From Acidobacteriota bacterium (lineage in GTDB: Bacteria; Acidobacteriota; Terriglobia; Acidiferrales; UBA7541): DNA of 46,407 nt. The stretch is from positions 1-46,407 of the forward strand of contig JABDFR010000019.1 in NCBI GenBank assembly GCA_013286465.1. Reading direction: 5' to 3'. The position numbers and the translations under genes are program-made. Positions within the stretch are counted from its first letter, which is position 1; each line of letters starts with the position of its first letter. Of the stretch, positions 23,228-34,189 are shown one piece after another. Below the pieces are notes generated by a model, which saw only the letters and a list, made by a program, of their open reading frames with translations, did not search any database and was not told the DNA's origin.

Positions 23228-25459
23228 CTAACCTCTAGCACCCACCAGCTTCTGAAATTCCGGCTCATCATGCAAACAATCCAAGTCCGAATCCTTTCCG
23301 GCCCAATCCCGATTGCTGTAACCAGCCGCAAACGCCTTCTTCAGCGTCTCCAGCGCGTCCACTTTTTTCCCCATCACGCCGTAAGTGCATGCAGCATTAT
23401 AAAGTGTGCTCGGATCCGAAGGCCGCAGCGTCACGGCAGTCTGCAAATGCCGCAAACTGTCCTCTTCATCTTGTTTAAAGTAAGCGAGCTGCCCCGCCAG
23501 CAAAACGCGCGCCCGCACATCCTCGGGCACAAGTTCCAGCTGTTGCCGCAGCACCTTGATCATCCGTTGCCGGACGATCTCGTTTTCTTTTTTTCGACCC
23601 AGTCTCCCGAGTGCGTTGCTATAGGGAATGTAAGTATTGTAATCGTCGCCGTTGGCCTCGAACGCCCGCTCCATCAAGGCCGCAGCCTCCTCGAAACGCC
23701 CCGATGCAAAATACGCTCGTCCAAGAATGTCCCACGATCCTTCGCAGTCCGGCTTGCGTTCGATGGCCCGCCGCGCCAGCAGCGCCGCTTCGTCGTATTT
23801 TTTCTGCGCATAGAGAATGTGCGCCTGCGCCACCAGCACTTCCGGCAACTCTGGCGCCAGCGCGTTGGCCCGGTCGCCCGCCGCCAGTCCGCGCTCAATC
23901 CATTTCGGATTCTGCTCGCGCAGCACGTAAATCAAACCGCACAAATGCGCTATTCCCGCATGCGCGAGCGCGAAATTCGGGTCCAGCTGAATCGCCTGCT
24001 CGAACATCTGCAGCGCGTAATCCAAATTCACGCGCCGCGTATAGCTCTTTCCGCGCAAATAGAGGTCGTACGCCTGCGCGTTTTCCGTAGGTTTGCGCGC
24101 GATGGTCTTTTCTTCCTGCGGCGTCAAAGTAATTCGCAGCGCCTGCGCGATGCTCCGCGCAATTTCCTCCTGAATGGCGAACACATCCTCAAGCTGCCGG
24201 TCGTATCGCTCGGCCCAAACTGAATGGCGCGTGGAGGCTTCCACAAGTTGCGCCGTAATCCGCACGCGATTCCCGGCCCGCCGGATCGAGCCCTCCAGCA
24301 CGTAAGCGGCACCAAGCTGCTGCCCCACTTGCTGCGCCGTAACCGGCTTGTCGCGAAACGCCAGCATCTCCGAGCGCGGAAAGATTTCCAGTTGCTCGAT
24401 CTTCGAAAGTTCCGTAACGATATCTTCGGTAATCCCATCGCGGAAATATTCGTCCTCTTTCGATCCGCTCTGATTCTCGAAGTAAAGCACAGCCACCGAT
24501 TTCTGCCTGGCGGCGACGGCCAGCGTCCCCGAACCCGAAGTGCCTTTCTCCGACGCGCTGCGCCGCCCGGACTCGATGTCGCGCTTCAGCCGCTGCAAAT
24601 CCGCTCGCATCTCCGCAGCACTCTGATAACGCAACTTACGATTCTTCTCCAAGGCCTTATTGATGATGCGCTCGAACTCCGCCGGGACTTCGGCATTCAA
24701 CCGCACGGGCGCAACCGGCGTTCGCTCCAGAATGGCGTTGGTAATTACTCCCGATGTCTCGCCGCGAAACGGCAAAACGCCGGTGGCCATCTCGTACACC
24801 ACCACACCGAAAGAGAAAAGATCGGTCCGCGCATCCGGCTCTTCGCCGCGCACCTGTTCCGGCGACATGTACGCCACCGTTCCCACCGCCGTGCCCGGAC
24901 TCGTCAGCATCGGCTCCATGACGTGGGCGTCCATCGTGGCCCCAGCCGATTCCGCGGAAACGCCGCGGGCCTGAACGAGCTTCGCCAGACCAAAATCGAG
25001 AATCTTCACCTGTTCGCGCCGGGTCAAGAAAATATTGGCAGGCTTGATGTCGCGGTGAACGATGCGCTCGGAGTGCGCGGCGTCAAGCCCATCGGCAATC
25101 TGCGCCGCAATTTCCAGCGCTTCGTCCAAAGGCAGCGGCTTCCCCTCGATCCGATGCTTGAGCGTCTGCCCCTTCATCAATTCCATCGCCAGAAAAGGCC
25201 GCCCGTCGTGCTGCCCAATCTCGTAAATCGTGCAAATGTTGGGATGATTCAACGCAGAAGCAGCCCGCGCCTCGCGCTGAAATCGCTCCAGCGCCTGATG
25301 GTCGCTAGCCACATCGTCCGGCAGGAATTTCAGCGCAACATGGCGCCCCAGGCTCTCGTCCTCAGCCTCATAAACCACACCCATCCCACCGCCGCCAAGC
25401 CGTTCCAGCACTCGATAGTGGGAGACAGTGCGCCCTGAAAGTGGAGAAGGATCAGCCAT
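23228..25459 (-). CDS. Ser/Thr protein kinase with TolB-like and TPR domains
   Basis: The product is 743 aa. The Hanks kinase domain spans 1-290: glycine loop [18 protein letters not shown] with Lys44, HRDIKPAN with Asp137, DFG at 155-157, and activation segment to SPEQVRG. A region like the FlgO/TolB-N fold follows ([40 protein letters not shown]), as in adenylate-cyclase/transcription-type TPR proteins, then about six TPRs to the C-terminus. No transmembrane helix is evident, unlike the two kinases at 31-37.6 kb, so it is probably cytoplasmic. It lies 17 bases after the STAS gene and 30 before selD. Confidence 0.93.
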   Translation of the reverse strand: MADPSPLSGRTVSHYRVLERLGGGGMGVVYEAEDESLGRHVALKFLPDDVASDHQALERFQREARAASALNHPNICTIYEIGQHDGRPFLAMELMKGQTLKHRIEGKPLPLDEALEIAAQIADGLDAAHSERIVHRDIKPANIFLTRREQVKILDFGLAKLVQARGVSAESAGATMDAHVMEPMLTSPGTAVGTVAYMSPEQVRGEEPDARTDLFSFGVVVYEMATGVLPFRGETSGVITNAILERTPVAPVRLNAEVPAEFERIINKALEKNRKLRYQSAAEMRADLQRLKRDIESGRRSASEKGTSGSGTLAVAARQKSVAVLYFENQSGSKEDEYFRDGITEDIVTELSKIEQLEIFPRSEMLAFRDKPVTAQQVGQQLGAAYVLEGSIRRAGNRVRITAQLVEASTRHSVWAERYDRQLEDVFAIQEEIARSIAQALRITLTPQEEKTIARKPTENAQAYDLYLRGKSYTRRVNLDYALQMFEQAIQLDPNFALAHAGIAHLCGLIYVLREQNPKWIERGLAAGDRANALAPELPEVLVAQAHILYAQKKYDEAALLARRAIERKPDCEGSWDILGRAYFASGRFEEAAALMERAFEANGDDYNTYIPYSNALGRLGRKKENEIVRQRMIKVLRQQLELVPEDVRARVLLAGQLAYFKQDEEDSLRHLQTAVTLRPSDPSTLYNAACTYGVMGKKVDALETLKKAFAAGYSNRDWAGKDSDLDCLHDEPEFQKLVGARG

Positions 25460-25476
25460 GAGCGGCCAGAATGCCC

Positions 25477-25830
25477 CTAACTTTTCGAACTCGGAAAATC
25501 TTTCCCCGCATCCGCCGCCGTAGGAAAAATCGGAATCACCTTATGCACCTGCGTCATCTTCAAAACCCGGTCCACCATGCCGCCCACTCCAGCCAAACGC
25601 AGCGTCCCGCCAACTTTTTTCAATTTCGAATAACACTTCACGATCTGCCCCACCGCCGCGCTATCCACATGATCCACGCCGGTCATATCAAAAATGAAAC
25701 TCTTGTCCCCGCGCAAAATCGCCGAGTCAATCTCCCCGCTCACCTGCTGGCAATCCGATCCCATCAAAAATCGCCCGGACATCGTCAGCACGAGGATCCC
25801 AGGCTCCATCGTACTCTTTGAATATTTCAT
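25477..25830 (-). CDS. STAS-domain anti-sigma factor antagonist-like protein
   Basis: The product is 117 aa with a single STAS domain: [40 protein letters not shown] and [20 protein letters not shown]. Canonical antagonists have DSSGLG around the phosphorylated Ser; here it is D56-S57-AAVG, so the acceptor Ser is kept. Such proteins bind anti-sigma kinases in their dephosphorylated form. No anti-sigma kinase gene is adjacent. Instead a Hanks kinase follows 17 bases downstream, which suggests (inference) that Ser57 could be its substrate. GGAGAG lies ahead of the ATG. Confidence 0.88.
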   Translation of the reverse strand: MKYSKSTMEPGILVLTMSGRFLMGSDCQQVSGEIDSAILRGDKSFIFDMTGVDHVDSAAVGQIVKCYSKLKKVGGTLRLAGVGGMVDRVLKMTQVHKVIPIFPTAADAGKDFPSSKS

Positions 25831-25860
25831 AGCGGCGCTCTCCGCCAGCGCGCGTGCAAG

Positions 25861-26145
25861 CTATTCCTCGAAAGGAAATTGACGAATCATCTGCGTGCAA
25901 CCGGCCAGCGCCTCCAATTCCGATGTCCCCCATCCGCAAGGCAAAATCGGCGCCGTCCCGCGGTTCACCTGCTGATCCGCCTCAGCAAAAAAACGCGAGT
26001 GCTGCCCGGCAGGCCTCTCCACATACTCCCGCACGGTAATCCGGAACTCAATCTCCCGGTCTCCCTCGCGCTTCTTCACCGCGTAAAATGAAAGCTGACA
26101 CAACTCTTCACCAGCGCTCTTTTGCGCATAATGCCAGTCAGGCAA
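25861..26145 (-). CDS. small conserved-looking protein of unknown function
   Basis: The product is 94 aa. The start is TTG at 26145 with a strong AGGAGG six bases upstream; the frame continues upstream without support. The sequence (PDWHYAQKSAGEELCQLSFY, then EIEFRITVREYVERPAG and GTAPILPCGWGTSELEALAG) has a beta-strand-rich, soluble character with two Trp-containing motifs and two Cys; I do not recognise the family. It lies 30 bases before the STAS gene, so it probably heads the unit small protein-STAS-kinase-selD. The divergent ABC operon starts 135 bases away. Confidence 0.68.
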   Translation of the reverse strand: MPDWHYAQKSAGEELCQLSFYAVKKREGDREIEFRITVREYVERPAGQHSRFFAEADQQVNRGTAPILPCGWGTSELEALAGCTQMIRQFPFEE

Positions 26146-26228
26146 GCCCCACCTCCTGCGAAAACAAAAGTCGTCGGATTGTACCTCACCAAGCCCTGCC
26201 AGCCCACATAGCAGTGCCGCCGGCACCC

Positions 26229-26257
26229 TTCCTGCCCAGCAACCTTTCCGATACAAT
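26229..26257 (+). promoter_or_regulatory. candidate promoter of the ABC operon
   Basis: TACAAT (26252-26257) lies 23 bases before the ATG of the ABC ATPase gene, with a weak -35 TTCCTG (26229-26234) at 17-base spacing. AGGAG follows just before the start codon. Confidence 0.4.
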
Positions 26258-26280
26258 CCTCACTCCAACCAGGAGCCAAA

Positions 26281-27159
26281 ATGCTCTCCATTCAAAATCT
26301 GACAAAAACTTATCCAGGCGGAGTCCGCGCGCTAAAAGGCGTCAGCCTGGAAATTCCCCCAGGCATGTTTGGCCTACTCGGCCCCAATGGTGCCGGCAAA
26401 TCCACGCTGATGAAAATCCTGGCGACGCTGCTCGAACCCGATTCCGGCAGCGCCCATCTGGATTCTCTCGATCTGATCGCCGACAAAAACGCCACGCGCC
26501 GTTTGCTCGGCTATCTCCCGCAAGAATTCGGTGTCTATCCGAAAATGTCGGCGCTCGACCTGCTCAATCATTTGGCGATCATGAAAGGCATCACCAATCG
26601 GGGCGAGCGAAAGCAGTTGGTGGAAGGCCTGCTCCAGCAGACCAATCTCTGGGATTTTCGAAAGAAAGCCCTGGGTGGATTCTCGGGCGGGATGAAGCAG
26701 CGATTCGGAATCGCCCAAGCGCTGCTCGCCAATCCCAAGCTCATCATCGTGGACGAACCGACCGCGGGCCTCGATCCGGCCGAGCGCAATCGTTTTCTGA
26801 ATTTACTAAGCTCCATCGGCCGGAATGTCGTCGTGATCCTTTCTACTCACATCGTGGACGACGTTCGCGAACTCTGCTCGCGCATGGCCATGATCAGCAA
26901 TGGCGAGCTCCTGATCGAAGGCGCCCCAGCGCAAACGCTCGAAGCCATCAAAGGCCGCATCTGGACCAAAATCGTACCCACAGATTCCGAGCGCGAATCC
27001 CTGGAAAAATCCATGCAGGTAGTTTCCACGCACCTGGTAGGCGGCCAACACGAAGTCCGCGTCTATTCCGAATCATCGCCAGGCCTCGGTTTCACGCAAG
27101 TCGACGCCGAACTAGAAGACGTCTATTTCCTAACTCTAGCCCGCCATCAGCGTAACTAA
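26281..27159 (+). CDS. ABC transporter ATP-binding protein (ABC-2 type)
   Basis: The product is 292 aa. Walker A is GPNGAGKST (about 37-45), Q-loop [12 protein letters not shown], signature [19 protein letters not shown], Walker [14 protein letters not shown] and switch His in STHIVDD. It resembles ATPases that drive ABC-2 exporters of the CcmA/NatA type. The following gene, 42 bases downstream on the same strand, carries the membrane part fused to an aminopeptidase, so the two form one transporter system. Confidence 0.94.
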   Translation: MLSIQNLTKTYPGGVRALKGVSLEIPPGMFGLLGPNGAGKSTLMKILATLLEPDSGSAHLDSLDLIADKNATRRLLGYLPQEFGVYPKMSALDLLNHLAIMKGITNRGERKQLVEGLLQQTNLWDFRKKALGGFSGGMKQRFGIAQALLANPKLIIVDEPTAGLDPAERNRFLNLLSSIGRNVVVILSTHIVDDVRELCSRMAMISNGELLIEGAPAQTLEAIKGRIWTKIVPTDSERESLEKSMQVVSTHLVGGQHEVRVYSESSPGLGFTQVDAELEDVYFLTLARHQRN

Positions 27160-27201
27160 CCATGCGACGACACACGATGCACTCCGACCGGAGCCCCTCA
27201 A

Positions 27202-30200
27202 ATGTTTTTTGATTTTTTTTCCCTCGAACTCAAGCAGCGCTTCAAAAGCATCTCCACGTACGTCTTCTTCCTGATCCCTTTCATCATGATGTTTTTCACC
27301 GAGTCTGCCCGCGATTTCAGTCCCGTCCCCAATGGCAAAGTTTTCCTCAATGGCCCCTGGGCGCTGACGATCTGCTTCGTCCAACTAACCGCTTTCGGCT
27401 CTATCCTGATTTCCGCCATCTTCGGCCCATCCATCCTGCGCGATTTCCAGCAGGATACTTACCCGCTCCTGTTCACCAAGCCCATTTCCAAATTCGATTA
27501 TCTGGGCGGGCGTTGGGCCGCCTCCTTCGCAATCACCATCCTGATTTTTTCCGGATTAATTTTCGGCGCGTTGATCGGCGGCTTCATGCCCTGGGCCGAC
27601 AAAGCGCGCATCGCTCCGGTTCATCTCTGGACTTACTTGCAGCCGTTTCTCTCCATCACCGTAGTTCAAATCTTTTTTCTCGGCAGCCTCTTCTTCTGCG
27701 TGGCCGCGCTCACCCGCCGCATCGTGGTCGTCTATCTACAAGGCGTAATCCTCTTCGCCATCTATTTAATCCTTCTAGTCTCGGTGGTCACCAGCAATAA
27801 ACTCGATCGCACCTGGCCCTCCATCTCCGATCCCCTCGGCATAGTTCTGATGGATGGAATCACGCGTTACTGGACGGTGGCCGAACGCAATTCCCAATTC
27901 ATGCACTGGTCCGGCGTGTTCCTGGCTAACCGTCTGGTCTGGGTCGGCGTAGGCCTGTTAGCTCTGCTAGTAACTTATATTTTCTTCCCGATGTCTGCCG
28001 AAGTCCTCGGCTCCCGCAGCACCACCAAAAAAGCCCGCGCGGCCCGCGCCGACGAAGAAGCCGAACAAAAATCCCGCCCGCGCAGCGTCGCGATTCCGCA
28101 GGCCACGCAAATTTTCAATTCCGCCACCGCTCGCGCGCAACTCTGGTCGCTAACGCGCATTCGTTTCTCCAATATTTTCCGCGAGCTGGTCTTCTGGGCC
28201 ATCGTCGTAATCATGATCGTAAACGCCACCATCAACGCCTATTTCGCCGGCGAAGTAAGCGACGTCTTCGTCTGGCCAGTAACGTATTTAATGGTTCAGT
28301 CCCTGCAAGGCGGCGCGTTCCTGTTCCTTTACATCATCGTCACCATCTACGCCGGCGAACTAATCTGGCGCGAGCGTAATGTCCACTTCGATCAAATCCA
28401 CGATTCGCTGCCGGTATCCGATTCCATCGACTGGCTCAGTAAATTTTTCGCGCTGGCGGCGGTCCAAGCCGTTCTGATTTCGGTGGTCATACTCTGTGGC
28501 ATGATCGTGCAAACCTGCCTCGGCTATTACCACTACGAAATTCCGGTCTACCTGAAGGAAATGTTCCTGATCGCCTACCCGCAAGTCCTCACCTTTATCC
28601 TGCTGGCTCTGTTCGTCCACACCATGGTCAGCAATAAGTTTGTAGGACACGCTCTGGTGATCGGTTTCTTCATCCTGATTCCCATTCTCTATCGCTACGG
28701 GATCGAGAATCGCCTTTACCTGGTGGGCGAGATCACTCCGTACACGTATTCGGACATGAACGGCTACGGGCACTTCGTCCCGGCCCTGATCTGGTCGATT
28801 TCTTATTGGTTCTTCTTTTGCTGCTTGCTCGGCGTGGTGGCCATCGCGCTCTCTCGCCGAGGCACCGATCTTTCCTGGTCCTCGCGATTGCGTCTCGCGC
28901 GGCCGCGCTTCCGCCGTCTGATTCCTGCGGCCCTAACTTTTCTAGTGCTGACGACAGCGTGCGGCGGCTGGTTCTACTACAACACTCACGCCCTAAATGA
29001 ATTCCGCACCGACCAAGAAGGCCGCCACCGCGCCGCTGATTACGAAAAGCTCTACAAAAAATACGAGCGCCTGCCGCAACCGAAAATTACCGACGTAGAT
29101 GTGTCGGCAGATATTTTCCCCGAGCGCCGTTCCTTTAGCGCCACTGGTCACTACATGCTCGTCAATCACACTGGCCAGCCCATCGAAGCCATACACATCA
29201 CCGACGGCGGCGAATCCATCGATGAACTGCGCTTCGATCGCCCCTTCCACCAAACATTAGCCGACAAAAAACATTTCTACGCCATCTACACGTTTGATAA
29301 GCCTCTCGAACCCAACGAAACCCTGCGCATGGATTTCAAGGTTTCGCACACCTCCCGCGGTTTTCGCGACGGCCACGAGCGCCCCGAGCTCGCCTACAAC
29401 GGCACCTTCTTCGATCGCGGCTATTTCCCATTCGTCGGCTATAACAGCGGCGTCGAGCTGGACGATCCGGTCCGCCGCCGCGAAGAAAAACTCCCTGCCC
29501 TCGAAGAACTAGCTCCGCCGGGCGATCCCTACTATTCCAACGTAAATCTCTTCACCACAGATTCCGAGTGGGTAACTTTCCACTCCATCGTCAGCACCTC
29601 GCCCGATCAAATCGCCATCGCTCCGGGCTATCTCCAGCGCGAATGGACCGAAAACAATCGCCGCTACTTCGAATACACCATGGGCGATACGCGCATAAAT
29701 AATTTCTTCTCCTTCCTCTCCGCCCGTTACGACGTAAAGCGCGACGAATCGAACGGCGTGAAATTCGAGATCTATTACCAGCCCGGCCACGAATACAATC
29801 TCGACCGCATGCTCGAATCCTCCAAAGCCGGTCTCGACTATTACGATAAAAATTTCAGTCCCTACCAATTCCAGCAATTCCGAGTGCTCGAATTCCCGCG
29901 CTACAGAGGTTTCGCGCAATCCTTCCCCAACACCGTCCCGTATTCCGAAGGCATCGGCTTCATCGAGCGCTTGAAAAAGACCGACGATCTCGATCTTCTC
30001 TATTACGTAACCGCGCACGAGCTAGCCCATCAATGGTGGGGCCACCAACTGATCGGCAGCCAAACGCAAGGCTCCAACATGATGTCCGAAACTTTGGCCC
30101 AATATTCCGCGCTAAAGGTAGTAGAGAAAAAATACGGAATGGATATGGTGCGGAAAGCCCTGCGCCGAGAACTCGATCGCTACCTACGAGGAAGAGCCGG

Positions 30201-30792
30201 CGAAATCCGCCACGAGCCCCCAATCGTCCTGGTCCAGCGCGAACCGTACGTCTGGTACAACAAAGGCTCGCTAGTCATGTACGCCCTAGCCGATTACATC
30301 GGCGAAGATCAACTCAATCTCGGCCTGAGAAATTTCCTGATGGCCAATCGCTACGCCAAAGGCCCGTATCCCGACACGCGCGGCTTCGTAGCCGCATTGC
30401 GCGCTGTGACGCCGCCCGATCTGCAATACACAATCACCGACATGTTCGAATCCATCGTCCTTTACGACGACAAAGCCGTCTCAGCCAGTTACGCCCCAAC
30501 CGCCAACGGGAAATACAAAGTAACGATGGTGGTAAACACGCAAAAGAAAAAATCCGACGGCTCCGGCAACGAAACCCCAATGCCAACGGATGATCAAATC
30601 GACGTAGGCGTCTTCACCGGCACAAAAGAACACCTAAATCCGCTCTATCTAAAAAAGCAGCATTTCACCCAAAACACTTCAACAATCGAAATAGAAGTGA
30701 ACGAGCCCCCAACCTACGCAGGAATCGATCCCTACAACAAACTGATCGACAGAAATCCCGAAGATAATTTAATCCCCACAGAGAAAAAGTAA
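27202..30792 (+). CDS. ABC-2 type permease fused to M1-family aminopeptidase
   Basis: The product is 1196 aa. Residues 1-260 and about 310-590 are two permease modules, each with about six transmembrane helices (IMMFFTESARDFSPVPNGKV between early helices; GAFLFLYIIVTIYAGELIWR in the second). From about 610 a soluble M1 gluzincin follows. It has zinc motif H939-ELA-H943 in HELAHQWWGHQ and a third ligand, Glu963, in NMMSETLAQYSAL, one residue further than in classical M1 enzymes. The peptidase probably faces the periplasm. The substrate of the transporter is unknown; peptide handling is plausible. GGAG precedes the ATG. Similar fusions are annotated in Bacteroidota and Acidobacteriota. Confidence 0.92.
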   Translation: MFFDFFSLELKQRFKSISTYVFFLIPFIMMFFTESARDFSPVPNGKVFLNGPWALTICFVQLTAFGSILISAIFGPSILRDFQQDTYPLLFTKPISKFDYLGGRWAASFAITILIFSGLIFGALIGGFMPWADKARIAPVHLWTYLQPFLSITVVQIFFLGSLFFCVAALTRRIVVVYLQGVILFAIYLILLVSVVTSNKLDRTWPSISDPLGIVLMDGITRYWTVAERNSQFMHWSGVFLANRLVWVGVGLLALLVTYIFFPMSAEVLGSRSTTKKARAARADEEAEQKSRPRSVAIPQATQIFNSATARAQLWSLTRIRFSNIFRELVFWAIVVIMIVNATINAYFAGEVSDVFVWPVTYLMVQSLQGGAFLFLYIIVTIYAGELIWRERNVHFDQIHDSLPVSDSIDWLSKFFALAAVQAVLISVVILCGMIVQTCLGYYHYEIPVYLKEMFLIAYPQVLTFILLALFVHTMVSNKFVGHALVIGFFILIPILYRYGIENRLYLVGEITPYTYSDMNGYGHFVPALIWSISYWFFFCCLLGVVAIALSRRGTDLSWSSRLRLARPRFRRLIPAALTFLVLTTACGGWFYYNTHALNEFRTDQEGRHRAADYEKLYKKYERLPQPKITDVDVSADIFPERRSFSATGHYMLVNHTGQPIEAIHITDGGESIDELRFDRPFHQTLADKKHFYAIYTFDKPLEPNETLRMDFKVSHTSRGFRDGHERPELAYNGTFFDRGYFPFVGYNSGVELDDPVRRREEKLPALEELAPPGDPYYSNVNLFTTDSEWVTFHSIVSTSPDQIAIAPGYLQREWTENNRRYFEYTMGDTRINNFFSFLSARYDVKRDESNGVKFEIYYQPGHEYNLDRMLESSKAGLDYYDKNFSPYQFQQFRVLEFPRYRGFAQSFPNTVPYSEGIGFIERLKKTDDLDLLYYVTAHELAHQWWGHQLIGSQTQGSNMMSETLAQYSALKVVEKKYGMDMVRKALRRELDRYLRGRAGEIRHEPPIVLVQREPYVWYNKGSLVMYALADYIGEDQLNLGLRNFLMANRYAKGPYPDTRGFVAALRAVTPPDLQYTITDMFESIVLYDDKAVSASYAPTANGKYKVTMVVNTQKKKSDGSGNETPMPTDDQIDVGVFTGTKEHLNPLYLKKQHFTQNTSTIEIEVNEPPTYAGIDPYNKLIDRNPEDNLIPTEKK

Positions 30793-30802
30793 CGCCCGCC
30801 CC

Positions 30803-30833
30803 GTAGCGCTGGCGTCCCCGCCGGCTCGGACGA
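30803..30833 (+). repeat. REP-A copy with tail
   Basis: GTAGCGCTGGCGTCCCCGCC followed by GGCTCGGACGA. About 30 bases on, CCGGCCGGCGCAAC (30861-30874) resembles an inverted end (GTTGCGCCGG on the other strand). The gap between the convergent M1-fusion and kinase genes holds only repeats. Confidence 0.8.
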
Positions 30834-30896
30834 AGAAATATACGCCCACAACCTAAAGATCCGGCCGGCGCAACCGTTTCGTAGTTTTTGTTTTTA

Positions 30897-30930
30897 TCTG
30901 AAATTTCAAATCTGAAATTTGAAATTGCAC
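30897..30930. repeat. AT-rich palindromic repeat, family REP-E, copy 1
   Basis: TCTGAAATTTCAAATCTGAA followed by ATTTGAAATTGCAC: overlapping inverted repeats of AAATTTCA and CAAATCTGAAATTT. Related copies lie at 34144-34165, 44089-44113 and 45307-45337. Confidence 0.7.
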
Positions 30931-30971
30931 TTCGGCCAAGCGTAATGTGGAAAAAATAAAGAAGAACCAGC

Positions 30972-33900
30972 CTACTTCAACTTGGCGTACTCCCCCCTCG
31001 CCGCCACCAAAACCGGAATATCCGCATCCGCATCCTTCCAAAGCCCAAAGAATTCCGAATAAGCCACCCGCGCCTTAGCCGCATCCCCAGCCATCGCATA
31101 TCCCCGCGCCACTCCCAAATGCGCCAGCGCCCCAAGCGGATAATTCAAAGTAATCCCGCGATGATCCAAAAACTTCTGGAACTCCACCGCGGCCGCGGCG
31201 CCATTGTGCTGCTCGAGCTGTGCGATTCCTCGCAGGTACACCGGATACATCGTTCCAAGTTGAAATTCCGGCGGTTGCCCCAATTCATAAGGCGCTGCCC
31301 CTTCCAGCGCCACCACCGTTTGCGCCGGATTGTTCGCATCCAGATCCAATGCCGCGCGCACCACCGGCAACCAATAAATCTTCAACATCGTATCCGTCGG
31401 ATAATTCTTTTCCAGTTCGTCAGCCATCGCCTTAGCGCGCGTACCATCACCCACCCGCGCCAGCGCTAGCCCCGCGAACAATTTCACGTCCCGCCCCGGC
31501 GCCAGCGCCAGCGCCGCCGCCACATCTTCCTTGGCCTTCGCCGCATTACCGAATTCCGCTTCGCGCAACGCCCCGTTCACCTGCCACAACGCCGCCGTTT
31601 CCTTCGAATCATCGCGCACCGCCGAATCCACCGCGCGCCGCGAATAATCCCGCGCCTTCGTCAAACGACCGTAAAAAGCCTCCGTGTCCGACTGGAACGA
31701 CAGCAGCAAATCTTCGCTTCCCGGCTTACCCGCGGCCCACGCCAACTGCTGCTGCATACTCGCTTCGTCATTCTTCAAGAACGCTACTTGGTACATGATC
31801 CAGTGCAGGTAGTCGCCTTCCAGATTCCGTCGTTGTGCTTCTTGCAGCGCGTTGGCCGCATCATCGGGACGATTGGTGGCCAGATAGCTTTGCGCCAAAT
31901 TGCCATATCCCACCACCACATCCGGATCGATTTTTAGCGACTCCAGCGTTTCGGTGATCGACTTATCATATTGCCCACGCTCCGAAAAAATTCCCGCCAA
32001 GTTCGCCGGCGGCACCATGTCGTTCGGATAGCTCTTCGCCCACAGTTCATACACCTGCGTCGCCTGATCCAGCTCTCCGGTCACCTTCTCGTAGTACAGC
32101 GCTCCAATGCGGTACTTCTCGTGTTCGCTCACACGATCCCGGAGCGAGTACGCCTTCTTCACGTTTTCCGCAGCCAAGCTCGTCTGCCCCAAATTGCCGT
32201 ACTGCACTCCCAGCCCCGCGTAGGCCGCCGCAAAATTCGGATCCAGCTCAATTGCGCGCTTCATAAACGGAATTGCTGCCGCATCGCCCTTCGCGCGCGC
32301 CGTCGAAATTCCCATGCTGAACGACTTCAACGCCTCCAGCGAGGTCGTCGTCGCTTCCACCGGGACATCAAATTTCTGTACCGAAGCCAGTGACTCGCCG
32401 AGCCGGCTGCGCAAGCTTGTGGTCGCCTGCCCCAGCGCCTTCAACACATCTTCTTTCGTCGCTGCTGTGGCCTGCTCTTTCGCCAACGTATCGCCGTTAC
32501 TACATCCAACTGCATCGACTCCCACTACATATTGATCGCCCAGCTTCGAAATCGACCCAAGTAGAAACGCCTTGCTCCCCGTGCGCACACACAGTTCCCC
32601 CGCCACATCGCGCGTGATGCGGTCGGTCGTCGGACGTCCCATCAGCCGCATCGTCTCTGTAACTTTGCGATCGGAAAGAATATTCAGAAAGGGCGATTGC
32701 CCCAGTTGCACCGCCAGCGCCTGCTTTAACGCGCCATCAAAAACCGGATCCCCAGTAGTGTTGTCGAAATCTGCCAGAACAATCGTGTCCTTCTCCGTCA
32801 AAGGAGTCGCCGCAGGCCGCGGACGCAAAAAGAAAATGCCGGCAACAATTGCAGCGACTAAAACCACCGCAGCCGGAACCCAAATTTTCCAAAGTCTGTT
32901 ATCAGGACGAAGCGGAACATCCGCAACAGTAACCGCAGCCGACGATCCAGATCGCGCAGCAACGGAACCCGACGAAGGCGCAGCCTGCGCTCCAGAACTA
33001 GCCTGCGAAATACTTTGCTGAGCGACGCTTTGCTGCGAACTTCCGTGCGCTACGCTCTGCGAAATCGTCTCCTGCGCCGCCATCACCGGCCCCGAACTCG
33101 CCGCAGCCACGCGCCCCGTATCCGTATCGCGCTTCACCCGCCGCAATTCCGAATTCATATCCGAAGCATGCTGGTAACGCAGCCCGCGATCCTTCTCCAG
33201 CGCCCGGTTAATAATGTGTTCCAACTCCGCAGGCAAATCCGGATTCAAACGCACCGGCGCTACCGGCGCCCGATTCATAATCGCCTCGGTAATCACTCCG
33301 GAAGTTTCACCGCGAAATGGCAAAGTCCCGGTTGCCATCTCATAAATCACCACTCCAAAACTAAAGAGATCAGTGCGCGCATCCAATTCCTTCCCGCGCA
33401 CCTGCTCCGGCGACATATAAGCAATCGTCCCAACCGCCGTCCCCGGACTAGTCAGTTGCTCCTCAGGCACCAATGCATCATGAGTAGCCTCGGAAGCATC
33501 CGACCCCGCCGGCTCCACGCGTTTCAATTTCGCCAATCCAAAATCCAAAATCTTCGCGTGCCCTCGCTTGGTAATAAAAATATTCGCCGGCTTGATATCG
33601 CGATGAACAATCCCTTCGCCATGCGCCGCGTCCAACGCATCCGCAATTTCAATTGCCAATCCCAGCAGCGTATCCGTATCCACCGGCTTGCCACCAATCC
33701 GGTGCTTCAACGTCACGCCGTCCAAATACTCCATTACAATAAAAGCCTGCCCCTTCTCCTCATCAATCTCATGAATGGTGCAAATATTCGGATGATTCAA
33801 AGCAGAAGCAGCCTTAGCCTCGCGCTGAAATCGGGAAAGTGCCGAAGGGTCCTTGGCAATTTCATCAGGAAGGAATTTCAAAGCCACAAACCGGCCAAGT

Positions 33901-34007
33901 TTCAAATCCTCAGCCTTATAAACCACACCCATCCCACCGCCGCCCAGCCGCTCAAGAATGCGGTAGTGCGAAACAACGCGCCCCGAAAGTGAAGAAGATT
34001 CCGCCAA
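30972..34007 (-). CDS. membrane Ser/Thr protein kinase with TPR extracytoplasmic domain
   Basis: The product is 1011 aa. The kinase domain (1-290) is closely related to that at 23228-25459: [14 protein letters not shown], Lys44, HRDIKPAN with Asp137, DFG at 155-157. A Ser/Gln/Ala-rich juxtamembrane linker (about 300-365) precedes one transmembrane helix ([19 protein letters not shown], about 376-394). The outer part starts [20 protein letters not shown], a segment typical of this acidobacterial kinase class, and continues with about ten TPRs. The architecture suggests a receptor kinase that reads periplasmic protein contacts; no target is evident. It is convergent with the M1-fusion gene. Confidence 0.93.
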   Translation of the reverse strand: MAESSSLSGRVVSHYRILERLGGGGMGVVYKAEDLKLGRFVALKFLPDEIAKDPSALSRFQREAKAASALNHPNICTIHEIDEEKGQAFIVMEYLDGVTLKHRIGGKPVDTDTLLGLAIEIADALDAAHGEGIVHRDIKPANIFITKRGHAKILDFGLAKLKRVEPAGSDASEATHDALVPEEQLTSPGTAVGTIAYMSPEQVRGKELDARTDLFSFGVVIYEMATGTLPFRGETSGVITEAIMNRAPVAPVRLNPDLPAELEHIINRALEKDRGLRYQHASDMNSELRRVKRDTDTGRVAAASSGPVMAAQETISQSVAHGSSQQSVAQQSISQASSGAQAAPSSGSVAARSGSSAAVTVADVPLRPDNRLWKIWVPAAVVLVAAIVAGIFFLRPRPAATPLTEKDTIVLADFDNTTGDPVFDGALKQALAVQLGQSPFLNILSDRKVTETMRLMGRPTTDRITRDVAGELCVRTGSKAFLLGSISKLGDQYVVGVDAVGCSNGDTLAKEQATAATKEDVLKALGQATTSLRSRLGESLASVQKFDVPVEATTTSLEALKSFSMGISTARAKGDAAAIPFMKRAIELDPNFAAAYAGLGVQYGNLGQTSLAAENVKKAYSLRDRVSEHEKYRIGALYYEKVTGELDQATQVYELWAKSYPNDMVPPANLAGIFSERGQYDKSITETLESLKIDPDVVVGYGNLAQSYLATNRPDDAANALQEAQRRNLEGDYLHWIMYQVAFLKNDEASMQQQLAWAAGKPGSEDLLLSFQSDTEAFYGRLTKARDYSRRAVDSAVRDDSKETAALWQVNGALREAEFGNAAKAKEDVAAALALAPGRDVKLFAGLALARVGDGTRAKAMADELEKNYPTDTMLKIYWLPVVRAALDLDANNPAQTVVALEGAAPYELGQPPEFQLGTMYPVYLRGIAQLEQHNGAAAAVEFQKFLDHRGITLNYPLGALAHLGVARGYAMAGDAAKARVAYSEFFGLWKDADADIPVLVAARGEYAKLK

Positions 34008-34029
34008 AGTTCGCCAATAGTAGCATTAA

Positions 34030-34061
34030 GTAGCGCCGGCGTCCCTGCCGGCATCTTGCGA
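34030..34061 (+). repeat. REP-A copy upstream of the kinase gene
   Basis: GTAGCGCCGGCGTCCCTGCC followed by GGCATCTTGCGA, the closest to the window consensus. CGCCGGCGCAAC follows about 35 bases on. It lies 23 bases upstream of the start of the kinase at 30972-34007. Confidence 0.88.
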
Positions 34062-34143
34062 TCGCGTCCGCGCCAGATCCAAAAATGCCCGCCGGCGCAA
34101 CTTCTCAATTTCAGGCAGGCTGTGCTCTATTTTTTCTCTTCGT

Positions 34144-34165
34144 AATCTGAAATCTGAAATTGCAC
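34144..34165. repeat. REP-E copy 2 (short)
   Basis: AATCTGAAATCTGAAATTGC, sharing the CTGAAATTGCAC end with 30897-30930. Confidence 0.55.
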
Positions 34166-34189
34166 CCACGCCTTTGCGAATTTCAATCG

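Noticed and set aside
22199..24223. Long plus-strand frame (674 aa) opposite selD and the first kinase
   Set aside because: It spans two real minus-strand genes and the gap between them, has no domain, and is Arg/His/Pro-rich like other shadow frames.
26088..27155. 355-aa plus-strand frame overlapping the ABC ATPase in another frame
   Set aside because: The ATPase frame carries all ABC motifs; this one is Arg/Pro/Ser-rich noise.
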